Positions 6,268 through 13,691 are shown, counted from the stretch's first letter. The stretch: 14,970 nt of DNA from an uncultured Clostridia bacterium (GCA_947177495.1 CAMWUS010000010.1:1-14970), one strand, 5' to 3'. Notes: generated from the letters alone by a model not told the origin. Numbers and translations are program-made.

Positions 6268-6480
6268 ATGCAGTTAAAGGATATCCAAAGTCGGCTTAGG
6301 GAATGTATTTCGGGGAGCGGAATTGCGCAAAAGGAGCTTGCGCGGCGCATCGGGGTTTCGCCGCAAACGGTAAGTAAGTATATGAAAAACGATATTTTTC
6401 CCGCGCTCGATACGTTTGCGCGCATTTGCAACGCAATCGGCGTTTCATCTGATTACATTCTTGGCATCAAGGATTATTAG
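6268..6480 (+). CDS. small XRE (Cro/CI) family transcriptional regulator
   Basis: A 70-residue protein that is almost wholly a lambda-repressor-like helix-turn-helix domain. The recognition unit is IAQKELARRIGVSPQTVSKYMKND (about 19-42), followed by PALDTFARICNAIGVSSDYILG, the usual last two helices. There is no effector or dimerisation domain, so it should act as a small DNA-binding dimer. ATG at 6268 is preferred because AAGGGGG (6255-6261) lies six bases before it; the in-frame ATG at 6262 would touch the ribosome-binding site and the one at 6223 lies in operator 2. Two matching dyads upstream are its likely sites. The G5 run in the ribosome-binding site is complementary to the small RNA. 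Confidence 0.9.
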   Translation: MQLKDIQSRLRECISGSGIAQKELARRIGVSPQTVSKYMKNDIFPALDTFARICNAIGVSSDYILGIKDY

Positions 6481-6522
6481 TGCGAAGTCACGCAAAATCC
6501 GCCGAAAGTTTTTGTTAAATAC

Positions 6523-6551
6523 TTGATTTTTATTAAGTACCGTGTTATAAT
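6523..6551 (+). promoter_or_regulatory. promoter of the four-helix membrane protein gene
   Basis: TTGATT (6523-6528) and TATAAT (6546-6551) are 17 bp apart, and TGT before the -10 gives an extended -10 element. Start expected near 6558. Confidence 0.87.
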
Positions 6552-6556
6552 ACACA

Positions 6557-6575
6557 CCGTCGGGAAATCCGACGG
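6557..6575 (+). promoter_or_regulatory. perfect dyad at the predicted transcript start
   Basis: CCGTCGG (6557-6563) and CCGACGG (6569-6575) form a perfect 7 bp inverted repeat around GAAAT, beginning at the expected +1. It may be an operator or a 5' hairpin protecting the mRNA; no T run follows, so it is not a terminator. Confidence 0.45.
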
Positions 6576-6598
6576 AAATTCATTCGGAGGAAACTAAC

Positions 6599-7111
6599 AT
6601 GGCAAAAAAGAAAAAGATTTCGATTGCGCTCATTTTGTCGGCGGTTGCGGCTCTCTTGGGAATCGTGGCGATCATCATGCTTGCGGCGCCCGGAATTACC
6701 TACACGTTGGAAGTGCTCGGGAAGAAATCTACTACCAACTACTCTATGGCTCAACTTACGTTCGGGAATGAAAAAGTCAAGTTCGCGTTTTCGTTCATGA
6801 ACTTCTTGCCCTTCCTGCTCGTCGTTGCGGGCATCGTGCTCGCTGCGCTTACCGCACTCAAGGGCAACAAACTCACGGCAATCATTGCGGCGGTTTGCTT
6901 CCTTGCGGCGGGCGTCCTGTTCTTCTGCTGCAAACAGCTCATCGTATTCGACACGGGCGACTTGTCGGGCGAAGCGAAAGACGCGGCGGTGAAGCTCGCC
7001 AAAGAAGCATACAAGGAATTCAAGCTCGGCATCGGCGCAATTTTGGCGGGAATTTTGTCCATTCTTTCGGCAATCTCTTGCGCGGGCGCGGCGGTACTCG
7101 GCAAGAAATAA
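6599..7111 (+). CDS. hypothetical four-helix membrane protein
   Basis: I do not recognise a family. The 170-residue chain starts with a basic MAKKKKIS and has four predicted membrane helices at about 7-30, 64-87, 92-111 and 143-168. The loop between the first two (31-63) is polar and, by the positive-inside rule, should be outside; a short amphipathic helix rich in Ala, Lys and Glu (about 123-142) precedes the last helix. The chain ends in GKK. Two adjacent cysteines (110-111) and one at 161 lie in or near helices. The ATG at 6599 has GGAGG (6586-6590) eight bases upstream. It stands alone, with its own promoter and terminator, which implies separate regulation from the XRE gene before it. 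Confidence 0.85.
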   Translation: MAKKKKISIALILSAVAALLGIVAIIMLAAPGITYTLEVLGKKSTTNYSMAQLTFGNEKVKFAFSFMNFLPFLLVVAGIVLAALTALKGNKLTAIIAAVCFLAAGVLFFCCKQLIVFDTGDLSGEAKDAAVKLAKEAYKEFKLGIGAILAGILSILSAISCAGAAVLGKK

Positions 7112-7132
7112 TTGCTATTTAATCGGAAACCC

Positions 7133-7160
7133 AAAAAGCATCGCAATCGCGATGCTTTTT
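7133..7160 (+). terminator. intrinsic terminator after the membrane protein gene
   Basis: GCATCGC (7138-7144) pairs with GCGATGC (7149-7155) around AATC, with A5 before and T5 after the stem, so it can work on both strands. It lies 21 bases past the stop. Confidence 0.88.
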
Positions 7161-7182
7161 AATAGAAATGATACGCAAAACA

Positions 7183-7206
7183 AAAACCCCGCTTCGGCGG
7201 GGTTTT
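7183..7206 (-). terminator. bidirectional terminator, mainly for the DeoR-type gene
   Basis: AAAACCCCGC (7183-7192) pairs with GCGGGGTTTT (7197-7206) around a TTCG tetraloop on the plus strand, a very stable closure. On the minus strand it follows the DeoR-type stop by about 20 bases and runs into TTTTTGTTTTG. It also backs up the terminator at 7133-7160 for plus-strand transcripts. Confidence 0.9.
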
Positions 7207-7227
7207 CTGTTTGCAACTTTAATCGTA

Positions 7228-7986
7228 TTACATAACAACGATGTTTTGCTGAATGAACTTTTCTTTGAGTTCGGGCGGGAACGCGTCGTCCGTGATAAGC
7301 ACGTCGATATCCTCGATTCTTGCAAAGGTGTAGGGCATGATTTTGCCGATTTTCGAGCTGTCGAGCATCATATAAAGCGACTTCGCTTTTGCGCGCGCGA
7401 GCTTTAAGAGGTCGGCTTCAATTTGCGAAGCGCAGGAGAACCCGTGCTCGGGCGTGAACGCCGTAGCGGAAATCACCGCAAGCTCGAAGTTCGTATTATC
7501 GAAATAAGCCTTTGCAACGGGGGAAGCGGTGGAGAGGTTTTCTCTGATCACCTGCCCGCCGATCATGGTAACGTTGATGTTCTTCTTTTGCGCAAGCTCA
7601 ATGGCAACCGCAAGCCCGTTGGTGAACACGTGAATGTTCAAATCGGGAATTTCCTTTGCAAGGTACATCGCGGTCGTTCCGCCGTCCACAAAGAGCGAAC
7701 AATTCTCGTCGATGAGGCTAGAAGCCTTTTGTGCGATTTTGATTTTTGCATCGGTGTGCAGAGTCGTCTTTTTGGTGTAAGGCTCGCCCGACACCTTTTG
7801 CACCTCTTTTACCGACATCGCGCCGCCGCGCACGCGGATAATTCTGCCCTGCTGTTCAAGCTGGAACAAATCGCGCCGAAGCGTCATCTGCGATACATTG
7901 GGGAAAAACCCGTCAAGCTGCTCCAAAGAGAGCTTTCCGCGTTTGTCCAAAAGTTCAGCAATCTCTTCGATTCGTTCGCGTTTCAT
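7228..7986 (-). CDS. DeoR family transcriptional regulator
   Basis: A 252-residue repressor of the DeoR type, normally controlled by a phosphorylated sugar or related metabolite. The N-terminal winged helix-turn-helix contains VSQMTLRRDLFQLEQQGRIIRVRGGA (31-56), the family signature. The C-terminal sensor domain has SLFVDGGTTAMYLA (97-110), FTNGLAVAIEL (121-131), GGQVIRENLS (143-152), and LDSSKIG (208-214), where the lysine and the surrounding residues shape the ligand pocket. ATG at 7986 is supported by GGAGG about ten bases upstream on the minus strand. Most DeoR proteins sit beside the sugar operon they control; this one has no metabolic gene beside it, so its target is not evident. It is transcribed alone. 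Confidence 0.94.
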   Translation of the reverse strand: MKRERIEEIAELLDKRGKLSLEQLDGFFPNVSQMTLRRDLFQLEQQGRIIRVRGGAMSVKEVQKVSGEPYTKKTTLHTDAKIKIAQKASSLIDENCSLFVDGGTTAMYLAKEIPDLNIHVFTNGLAVAIELAQKKNINVTMIGGQVIRENLSTASPVAKAYFDNTNFELAVISATAFTPEHGFSCASQIEADLLKLARAKAKSLYMMLDSSKIGKIMPYTFARIEDIDVLITDDAFPPELKEKFIQQNIVVM

Positions 7987-8019
7987 GTTAAAATTCCTCC
8001 GCTTTTCTTTCTCGCGTTC

Positions 8020-8048
8020 ATTTTAACATAAAAAAAAGAAAAAAGCAA
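8020..8048 (-). promoter_or_regulatory. promoter of the DeoR-type gene
   Basis: On the minus strand TTGCTT (8043-8048) and TAAAAT (8020-8025) are 17 bp apart, with TGT forming an extended -10. The spacer is almost pure T on that strand. Confidence 0.7.
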
Positions 8049-8195
8049 GCATTTTTCTGAAAACAGTTTGAAAATTTGATTAAATGTTACAAAAATCAAC
8101 CCAAAAAAGAAAAAACACCTGTTAAATACTAACACAATGTTGCTTTTGAAAACAGCCAAAATGCAGAAAAAGCGTGCCCACGCCTATCGTTTTAC

Positions 8196-8224
8196 TTGAT
8201 TTTTTGTATGGGAAATGGTAAAAT
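8196..8224 (+). promoter_or_regulatory. promoter of the cysE-cysS-alaS operon
   Basis: TTGATT (8196-8201) and TAAAAT (8219-8224) are 17 bp apart, with TGG before the -10 as an extended element. The expected start at about 8230-8232 coincides with the ATG at 8232, so the mRNA may have no leader. Confidence 0.75.
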
Positions 8225-8231
8225 GCAAATT

Positions 8232-8849
8232 ATGGAAAACTACATTCAGGAATTGGACGCGTATTTTTGCGAACAGTATTCCGATTACGTAAAAATTACC
8301 GCGCTTGCGGGCTACGAAATGCCCGACACGGTTTATATCGCGCGGGACGGCAACGTTGCCCGCCGCGATTCTTCCGTCATGCGGCTTTGTCATCAAAAAA
8401 AGAAAGACGAACTGCTTGCCGCGTTCAAAGCGGGGCTTGCGGATACGAGCTTTACCTTTAATTTTTCTTTCCCCACCTTCCGCAACAAAATGGAAGATCG
8501 GCGGCGCAGATACACTTTTGCAAAGCTGTTGCCCGAAGCGCTCAAACACGTTTCCGAAACGACGGAGAGCGCGGGCGAAAAGCTTGCAATCGAGCCGAAG
8601 ATTTGGCAAAAAATCGTGAAAGGCAAGCTGTATCCCGAAAAGAATACCGTGCTCGCGTTGGCGCTCGTCTGCCATATGCAGGCGCAGGACTGCGCAAAGC
8701 TGCTCGGCGCGTGCGGGTTCAAGCTCGACCCCGAGAGCGTGCGCGACGTGGTAACCTATTATCTCATCGAGCATAAAATATTCAATAGGGAAATGCGCGA
8801 CGCCTGCCTTGCCGAATACAAAATCAGCAATTTACCCATTAAGGATTAA
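8232..8849 (+). CDS. XRE-like (degenerate helix-turn-helix) protein
   Basis: A 205-residue protein. The C-terminal half (about 115-200) resembles a degenerate XRE-type domain common in Clostridia proteins: LAIEPKIWQKIVKGKLYPEKNTVLALALVCHMQAQDCAKLLGACGF, then an extension VRDVVTYYLIEHKIFNREMRDACLAEY. The N-terminal half has no family I recognise and contains two basic stretches (QKKKDE 55-60, EDRRRRY 88-94). It is probably a DNA- or RNA-binding regulator, but the ligand and target are unknown. Three upstream in-frame ATG codons (8196, 8208, 8223) lie inside the promoter, so ATG 8232 is chosen even though no Shine-Dalgarno site precedes it. It is the first gene of a closely packed group; the next starts three bases after its stop. 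Confidence 0.82.
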   Translation: MENYIQELDAYFCEQYSDYVKITALAGYEMPDTVYIARDGNVARRDSSVMRLCHQKKKDELLAAFKAGLADTSFTFNFSFPTFRNKMEDRRRRYTFAKLLPEALKHVSETTESAGEKLAIEPKIWQKIVKGKLYPEKNTVLALALVCHMQAQDCAKLLGACGFKLDPESVRDVVTYYLIEHKIFNREMRDACLAEYKISNLPIKD

Positions 8850-8852
8850 CTT

Positions 8853-9686
8853 ATGAAAAACGTATTTGCTTATCGGGATCATGCGGCAGACGGAAGCGTG
8901 TTTATTTCCCGTTCGCCCGAAAGCGGACTTGCGGCGAAAAAGAAAGCTTCCGACGACGAAGCGGAGCGGTTCATGACACACGCGGCGCTTCCGAAAGTTT
9001 TACAGTGGATCGTTCTCATTGTGTTTACCGCAGGGCTTATATTGCTCGCGGTGGGGTTAAACGTTCTCACGGACGAGGAGTTTGTGGGGGACGCTACGCG
9101 CCCCATCGTGCTTACTGCGGTGGGCGGCGGACTGTTTGCGGTCGGGCTAATATTTTTCGGCATTTCCGCAATCAAGAAAAAACGCGTGATGGGCAGCCCC
9201 GCGTTCGCCTATTACGAGAGCGAGCGGGAAAAGCTCATGCGCGAAATGAAAGAAGCGCTTTCTATTCCCATAGACGCGGCGGAGTGCGACTTGTTTGCCT
9301 GTCAGTACAAAACGGTGCGAGGGAAACAGCGTCGGAGACCTTATTACAAAAATTCTTATGTCGCGTGCAAGGTGCTGGCATGGCGGGAAGGGGACGCGTT
9401 CTGCGTGTTCGACGGCGACGCGGTTTATAAATTCCCTTTCGAAAATTTCGTGGAAGTAGAACGCATTACAAAGGGCATTTGCTTTTACGGTTGGAACAAG
9501 CAAGAAAAATTCAACAAGGGCAAATATAAGCCCTACAAAATTCGCTATAATGCCAACAACAGTATGTACACGGTAAAGAATTCTTTCCGCGTGCGGCTGT
9601 TCCGCGAAAGCGAGGAATACGAGTTACTCGTACCCGCATACGAAAACGAAACGCTTGAAAAACTTACCGGAAAAACGCTATCCTAA
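8853..9686 (+). CDS. hypothetical membrane protein with two helices
   Basis: A 277-residue protein of no family I know. A short soluble N-terminus (1-46) is followed by two membrane helices at about 48-71 and 84-106 with a short acidic loop between, then a soluble C-terminal domain of about 165 residues rich in Lys, Arg and aromatic residues. With the basic KKKRV just after helix 2, both ends are predicted to lie in the cytoplasm. The C-terminal region alternates short strands and turns (DAFCVFDGDAVYKFPFENFVEVERI), perhaps a PH-like barrel, though this is only a shape guess. ATG 8853 is preceded by TAAGGA inside the previous gene, so the two are coupled. Confidence 0.82.
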   Translation: MKNVFAYRDHAADGSVFISRSPESGLAAKKKASDDEAERFMTHAALPKVLQWIVLIVFTAGLILLAVGLNVLTDEEFVGDATRPIVLTAVGGGLFAVGLIFFGISAIKKKRVMGSPAFAYYESEREKLMREMKEALSIPIDAAECDLFACQYKTVRGKQRRRPYYKNSYVACKVLAWREGDAFCVFDGDAVYKFPFENFVEVERITKGICFYGWNKQEKFNKGKYKPYKIRYNANNSMYTVKNSFRVRLFRESEEYELLVPAYENETLEKLTGKTLS

Positions 9687-9692
9687 AAAAGT

Positions 9693-9709
9693 CCGCACGT
9701 AAGGTGCGG
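9693..9709 (+). other. hairpin before the cysE ribosome-binding site
   Basis: CCGCAC (9693-9698) pairs with GTGCGG (9704-9709) around GTAAG, ending five bases before the GGGGTGA that serves cysE. No T run follows, so it is not a terminator. It may mark an RNA processing point or tune cysE translation. Confidence 0.4.
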
Positions 9710-9723
9710 GAAAGGGGTGAGGG

Positions 9724-10377
9724 TTGTTTTTCAAACGGTTGCGCATGGATATTGCGGCGGCAAAGCGGAACGATCCCGCCGCCCGCAGTAAATTCGAAAT
9801 ATGGCTCACCTATTCGGGCGTACACGCGCTGAGTTGGCACAGGTGGGCGAACAGGCTGTACCGTATGCACCTAAAACTGCTTGCGCGCATCACCTCGCAA
9901 TGGGCAAAGTTCTGCACGGGCATCGAGATACACCCCGCGGCGAAGATTGCCCCCGGCGTGTTTATCGACCACGGCGCGGGTGTCGTCATCGGCGAAACGG
10001 CGGAAGTGGAAGAGGGCGTCGTGATCTATCAAGGCGTTACCTTGGGCGGCACGGGCAAGGAGAAAGGCAAGCGCCATCCGACCATTAAAAGAAACGCAAC
10101 CATTTCCTGCGGGGCGAAAGTGCTCGGCGGGTTCACCGTCGGCGAGGGTGCGAAGATCGGTGCGGGCGCGGTGGTGTTAAAGGAAGTGCCTCCGTTCGCA
10201 ACGGTGGTGGGTATTCCCGCAAGAGTCGTTCGCGTGAACGGCGAACGCACGCAGGATTTAATGCCGGAAACGGACGACCCCATTTTAAAAGAAGTATGTT
10301 CTCTCCGCGAGCGGGTGTTTGCTTTGGAAGACGAAATTGCAAGACTTTCCGCCGCCCATATAGGCGGGGAGCGTTAA
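9724..10377 (+). CDS. cysE: serine O-acetyltransferase
   Basis: Converts serine and acetyl-CoA to O-acetylserine, the first step of cysteine synthesis (EC 2.3.1.30). It is the short, 217-residue type found in Gram-positive bacteria. A helical N-terminal part is followed by a left-handed parallel beta-helix of hexapeptide repeats: GIEIHPAAKIAPGVFIDHGAGVVIGETAEV (66-95), VTLGGTGKEKGKRHPTI (105-121), and GAKIGAGAVVLKEVPPFATVVGIPARVV (142-169). His83 and Glu68 occupy the positions of the catalytic His158/Asp143 pair of E. coli CysE. The start is TTG at 9724, supported by GGGGTGA at 9714-9720 and because MFFKRLRMDI fits the family; ATG 9745 would cut into the first helix. The last 30 residues form a short coiled-coil-like tail. 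Confidence 0.95.
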   Translation: MFFKRLRMDIAAAKRNDPAARSKFEIWLTYSGVHALSWHRWANRLYRMHLKLLARITSQWAKFCTGIEIHPAAKIAPGVFIDHGAGVVIGETAEVEEGVVIYQGVTLGGTGKEKGKRHPTIKRNATISCGAKVLGGFTVGEGAKIGAGAVVLKEVPPFATVVGIPARVVRVNGERTQDLMPETDDPILKEVCSLRERVFALEDEIARLSAAHIGGER

Positions 10378-10398
10378 GACGGAGAGATAAGGAGAAGT

Positions 10399-11781
10399 AT
10401 GAAAATTTACAATTCGCTCACGCGCAAAAAGGAAGAGTTCCGCCCCTTAGAAGAGGGCAAGGTAAAGATGTACGCCTGCGGCATCACCGTTTCGGGAGAA
10501 GCCCATATCGGACATGCCTTTCAAGCGCTCATCTACGATATCTTCCGCAAGTTCTTGGAGAAGCAGGGCTACCGCGTGACCTATGCCCGCAACTATACCG
10601 ACGTAGACGATAAAATTATTGCGCGCTCGCACGAGACGGGAATTCCCGCCGACAAGTACGCCGCCGACATGATCGAGAACATCAACAAGGTGATGAAGCG
10701 TGCCGAAATCGACGAGCCGTCTTTATGGTTGAAAGCGACGGAGAACATCGGCAACATCATAAACTTTATCCAAGAGCTCATCAACAAAGGGCATGCCTAT
10801 GCCGCGGAGAACGGCGACGTATATTTCGACGTAGACACAAGTCCCGCCTACGGTCAGCTTTCGGGCAGAAGCCGCGAGGACGCGCTCGACGGCGTGCGGG
10901 TAGAGAACGACGCGTGCAAGCGCAACGCCTACGACTTCGCGCTGTGGAAGGCGGCAAAGGAAGGGGAGATCAGTTGGGATTCTCCTTGGGGCAAGGGACG
11001 CCCCGGTTGGCACATCGAATGCTCCGCCATGAACCGCGTTGCGTTCGGCGACCAAATCGATATCCACGGCGGCGGACGCGATTTGATATTCCCCCATCAC
11101 GAAAACGAGATTGCGCAGAGCGAAGCGCTTACGGGCAAACGCTTTGCAAACTATTGGACGCACAACGGGCTCATTAAAGTCAACGGGCAGAAGATGAGTA
11201 AATCGCTCGGCAACAGTTTGCTGCTCGGCGAGCTGCTCGATGAGTACTCCCCCGAGGCAATCAAGTTCGCGTTGCTCTCTTCGGGCTACCGCGGCGATCT
11301 TAATATCACCGACGCGCTCTTCCCCGAGGCGGAAGCGCATATCGCGCGGTTCTATTCGCTCATCGGGAAAATCGAAAAGGCGTTCCCGAACGAGAACGGT
11401 TTGGACGAGGACATCGACAAGAAGTTCGATGCCGCCATGAGCGACGATTTCAACACCGCGCTCGCGCTGTCCGATTTGTTCGGCTACTTCAAGGAAGCGG
11501 GGAAATTGCTCGCGGCGGGAGATTCGCGTGCGCGCAAAATCACCAACCAAATTCGCAAGACCTATTCGCTGTTGGGGCTGTTCAAGCGCGACGCGGACGA
11601 GTACGCGGAAAAGTACGCAAAGTCGGAAATTCCCGCAGAGGTTATTGCCGTTGCGGAAGAGCGCAAACAGGCGCGCGCCGAAAAGAATTGGGCGAAGTCC
11701 GACGAGCTGCGCGAAAAACTCAAACAGTTAGGTTTCGCGGTGAAAGATAGTAAAGACGGCTACGAGCTTACAAAAATATAA
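10399..11781 (+). CDS. cysS: cysteinyl-tRNA synthetase
   Basis: Class I synthetase that charges tRNA(Cys) with cysteine (EC 6.1.1.16), 460 residues, the normal length. HIGH is at 36-39 and KMSKS at 265-269. The zinc ligands are Cys27, Cys208, His233 and Glu237, in YACG, HIECSAM and FPHHENE. The block after Cys27 reads CGITVSGEAHIGHA instead of the common CGPTVYDYAHIGHAR, a variant I associate with some Clostridia. The C-terminal helical domain (about 330-455) recognises the anticodon stem. AAGGAG at 10389-10394 sits only four bases before the ATG. It follows cysE by 21 bases and precedes alaS by 20, so cysteine supply and its charging are cotranscribed. Confidence 0.98.
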   Translation: MKIYNSLTRKKEEFRPLEEGKVKMYACGITVSGEAHIGHAFQALIYDIFRKFLEKQGYRVTYARNYTDVDDKIIARSHETGIPADKYAADMIENINKVMKRAEIDEPSLWLKATENIGNIINFIQELINKGHAYAAENGDVYFDVDTSPAYGQLSGRSREDALDGVRVENDACKRNAYDFALWKAAKEGEISWDSPWGKGRPGWHIECSAMNRVAFGDQIDIHGGGRDLIFPHHENEIAQSEALTGKRFANYWTHNGLIKVNGQKMSKSLGNSLLLGELLDEYSPEAIKFALLSSGYRGDLNITDALFPEAEAHIARFYSLIGKIEKAFPNENGLDEDIDKKFDAAMSDDFNTALALSDLFGYFKEAGKLLAAGDSRARKITNQIRKTYSLLGLFKRDADEYAEKYAKSEIPAEVIAVAEERKQARAEKNWAKSDELREKLKQLGFAVKDSKDGYELTKI

Positions 11782-11801
11782 AAAAGGTTTGGAGAGAAAC
11801 T

Positions 11802-13619
11802 ATGAAAATCACATCCAAAGAACTCAGACAAAAATGGATCGCGTTTTACGAATCGAAAGGTCACGTAGACGTGGGGGCGGTATCGCTGATTGGCGACGGC
11901 TCCACGGGCGTAATGTTCAACGTGGCGGGAATGCAACCGCTCATGCCCTACTTGCTTGGCAAGCCGCACCCGTTGGGCAAACGGCTTTGCAACGTGCAGG
12001 GCTGTATGCGCACGGTGGACATCGACTCCGTGGGCGACGCTTCCCATTTCACCTTTTTCGAGATGATGGGGAATTGGTCGCTCGGCGACTATTTCAAAAA
12101 GGAAAAAACCGCTTGGACGTTCGAGCTTTTGACCAAGGTGTTCGGGCTTGAAAAGGACAAGCTGTGCGCCACGGTATTCGAGGGCGACGGTTCCGCTCCC
12201 CGCGATACGGAAACGGCGGGCTATTTAGAGAAGCTCGGCATTCGCCCCGACCATATTTTCTTCCTGCCCAAGGGCGACAACTGGTGGGAGCTCGAAGGCA
12301 CCGTCGGCACGCCCTGCGGTCCCGACAACGAGTGGTTCTATCCGCTTGACAGAAACAAGAAAAATCCCGTCTTCCCCGACGACTACGTGGAAATCGGCAA
12401 CGACGTTTACATGCAGTACAAAAAGACTGCGACGGGCTACGAGCCGCTTGAAAACAAGAACGTGGACACGGGCTTCGGATTCGACCGTATGTTACTGTTC
12501 TTGAACGGGCTTTCCGACGGATATAAGACGGACTTGTTCTTGCCCGTCATCGAGAAGCTGGAAGCACTCTCCGGGCGCCGCTACGACGACGGCGGGGAAG
12601 CGCAAAAGGCAATGCGCATTATCGCCGACCACACCCGCACCGCGGTCATGCTTATCGGCGACGAGCAGGGCATTGTGCCCTCCAACACGGGAGCGGGCTA
12701 TATCCTGCGCCGCCTCATGCGCCGCGCAATCCGCTATTGCAAGTCGCTCGGAATTTCTTCCGACGCGATGATCGCGCTTTCCGAAATTTTCATTGAAAAG
12801 ATTTACGACGAAGCCTATCCTTTATTAAAGGAAAAGAAGGGCTACATTCAAGACGAGCTGAAAAAGGAAGCCGAGCGCTTCGAAGCGACGCTCGCGCAGG
12901 GAATGAAGGAATTTGAAAAGTGCGTAAACGGCTTGGAGCGCAAGAACGCGTTTATGGCGCAGAGCAACCCCTCTTATATTAAGGAAACGGTGATCGGCGG
13001 CAAACAGGCGTTCCGCTTGTACGATACCTACGGCTTCCCGTTGGAGCTTACCGAAGAGTTGGCGGCGGAGCACGGGCTCACGGTGGACAGCGTGGGCTTC
13101 GAGGCAGCTTTCAAGGAGCACCAAGAAAAGAGCCGCGTGCTTCCCACGGGGCAGTTCAAGGGCGGCTTGGAGAGCCATTCCGAAAAGGCGACCGCCTACC
13201 ACACGGCAACCCACCTTTTGAACGCGGCGTTGAAGCAGATACTTTCGCCCGACTGTAACCAAAAGGGCAGTAACATTACCGACGAGAGAATGCGGTTCGA
13301 CTTCAACTTCCCCCGCCCCATGACGGAAGAGGAAATCAAAGCGGTGGAAGCGCTCGTCAACGAGAAGATTCGCGAGGATATTCCCGTCGTGTTCAAGGAG
13401 ATGAGTTTGGAGGAGGCGCGCGCGCAAAACTTTGTCGGCGTGTTCGACTCCAAGTACGGCGAAACGGTAAAAACCTATTCCATCGGCGAGTTCTCCAAAG
13501 AGATGTGCGGCGGACCTCACGTAAAGCACACGGGCGAGCTCGGCACGTTCAAAATTGCAAAAGAGCAATCTTCCTCGGCGGGCATTCGCCGTATCAAGGC
13601 GGTTTTGGAGGATAAGTAA
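11802..13619 (+). CDS. alaS: short alanyl-tRNA synthetase lacking the C-Ala domain
   Basis: Charges tRNA(Ala) with alanine (EC 6.1.1.7). It has 605 residues against about 870-880 for the usual bacterial enzyme. The class II aminoacylation core is complete in outline: VMFNVAGMQPL, NVQGCMRTVDIDSVGDASHFTFFEMMGNWSLGDYF, and VDTGFGFDRMLLFL. The tRNA-recognition region includes PSNTGAGYILRRLMRRAIRY (from 293), where Asn295 should match the residue reading the G3:U70 pair. The editing domain is present with HTATH at 467-471 and CGGPH at 569-573, the four metal ligands that clear Ser- and Gly-tRNA(Ala). The chain stops soon after, at SSAGIRRIKAVLEDK, so the C-terminal DHHA1/C-Ala module is absent. 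The sequence past the stop holds no broken remnant. Short AlaRS proteins of this length are known, notably in candidate-phylum genomes. Confidence 0.95.
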   Translation: MKITSKELRQKWIAFYESKGHVDVGAVSLIGDGSTGVMFNVAGMQPLMPYLLGKPHPLGKRLCNVQGCMRTVDIDSVGDASHFTFFEMMGNWSLGDYFKKEKTAWTFELLTKVFGLEKDKLCATVFEGDGSAPRDTETAGYLEKLGIRPDHIFFLPKGDNWWELEGTVGTPCGPDNEWFYPLDRNKKNPVFPDDYVEIGNDVYMQYKKTATGYEPLENKNVDTGFGFDRMLLFLNGLSDGYKTDLFLPVIEKLEALSGRRYDDGGEAQKAMRIIADHTRTAVMLIGDEQGIVPSNTGAGYILRRLMRRAIRYCKSLGISSDAMIALSEIFIEKIYDEAYPLLKEKKGYIQDELKKEAERFEATLAQGMKEFEKCVNGLERKNAFMAQSNPSYIKETVIGGKQAFRLYDTYGFPLELTEELAAEHGLTVDSVGFEAAFKEHQEKSRVLPTGQFKGGLESHSEKATAYHTATHLLNAALKQILSPDCNQKGSNITDERMRFDFNFPRPMTEEEIKAVEALVNEKIREDIPVVFKEMSLEEARAQNFVGVFDSKYGETVKTYSIGEFSKEMCGGPHVKHTGELGTFKIAKEQSSSAGIRRIKAVLEDK

Positions 13620-13665
13620 CCTCCAAAAGACTGAAAAAATAATGAAAACTGCGCAGTGAAGGGAA

Positions 13666-13691
13666 GGAAAAGAAAAATTTTAATTTTTTCC
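13666..13691 (+). terminator. possible weak A+T-rich terminator after alaS
   Basis: GGAAAA (13666-13671) pairs with TTTTCC (13686-13691) with two further weak pairs inside, in a run of A then T residues. The stem is short and A+T-rich, so it may or may not terminate the operon. It is the only candidate in 13620-13722. Confidence 0.3.

Noticed and set aside
7138..7155. Third XRE operator (ATCGCAATCGCGAT)
   Set aside because: The centre is 4 bp instead of 7-9 bp between the ATCG/CGAT arms and it is the stem of a terminator.
8120..8134. TGTTA-AATAC-TAACA inverted repeat as a DeoR operator
   Set aside because: Arms of five A+T-rich bases are expected by chance and it is 70 bp upstream of the promoter -35, with no second copy seen.
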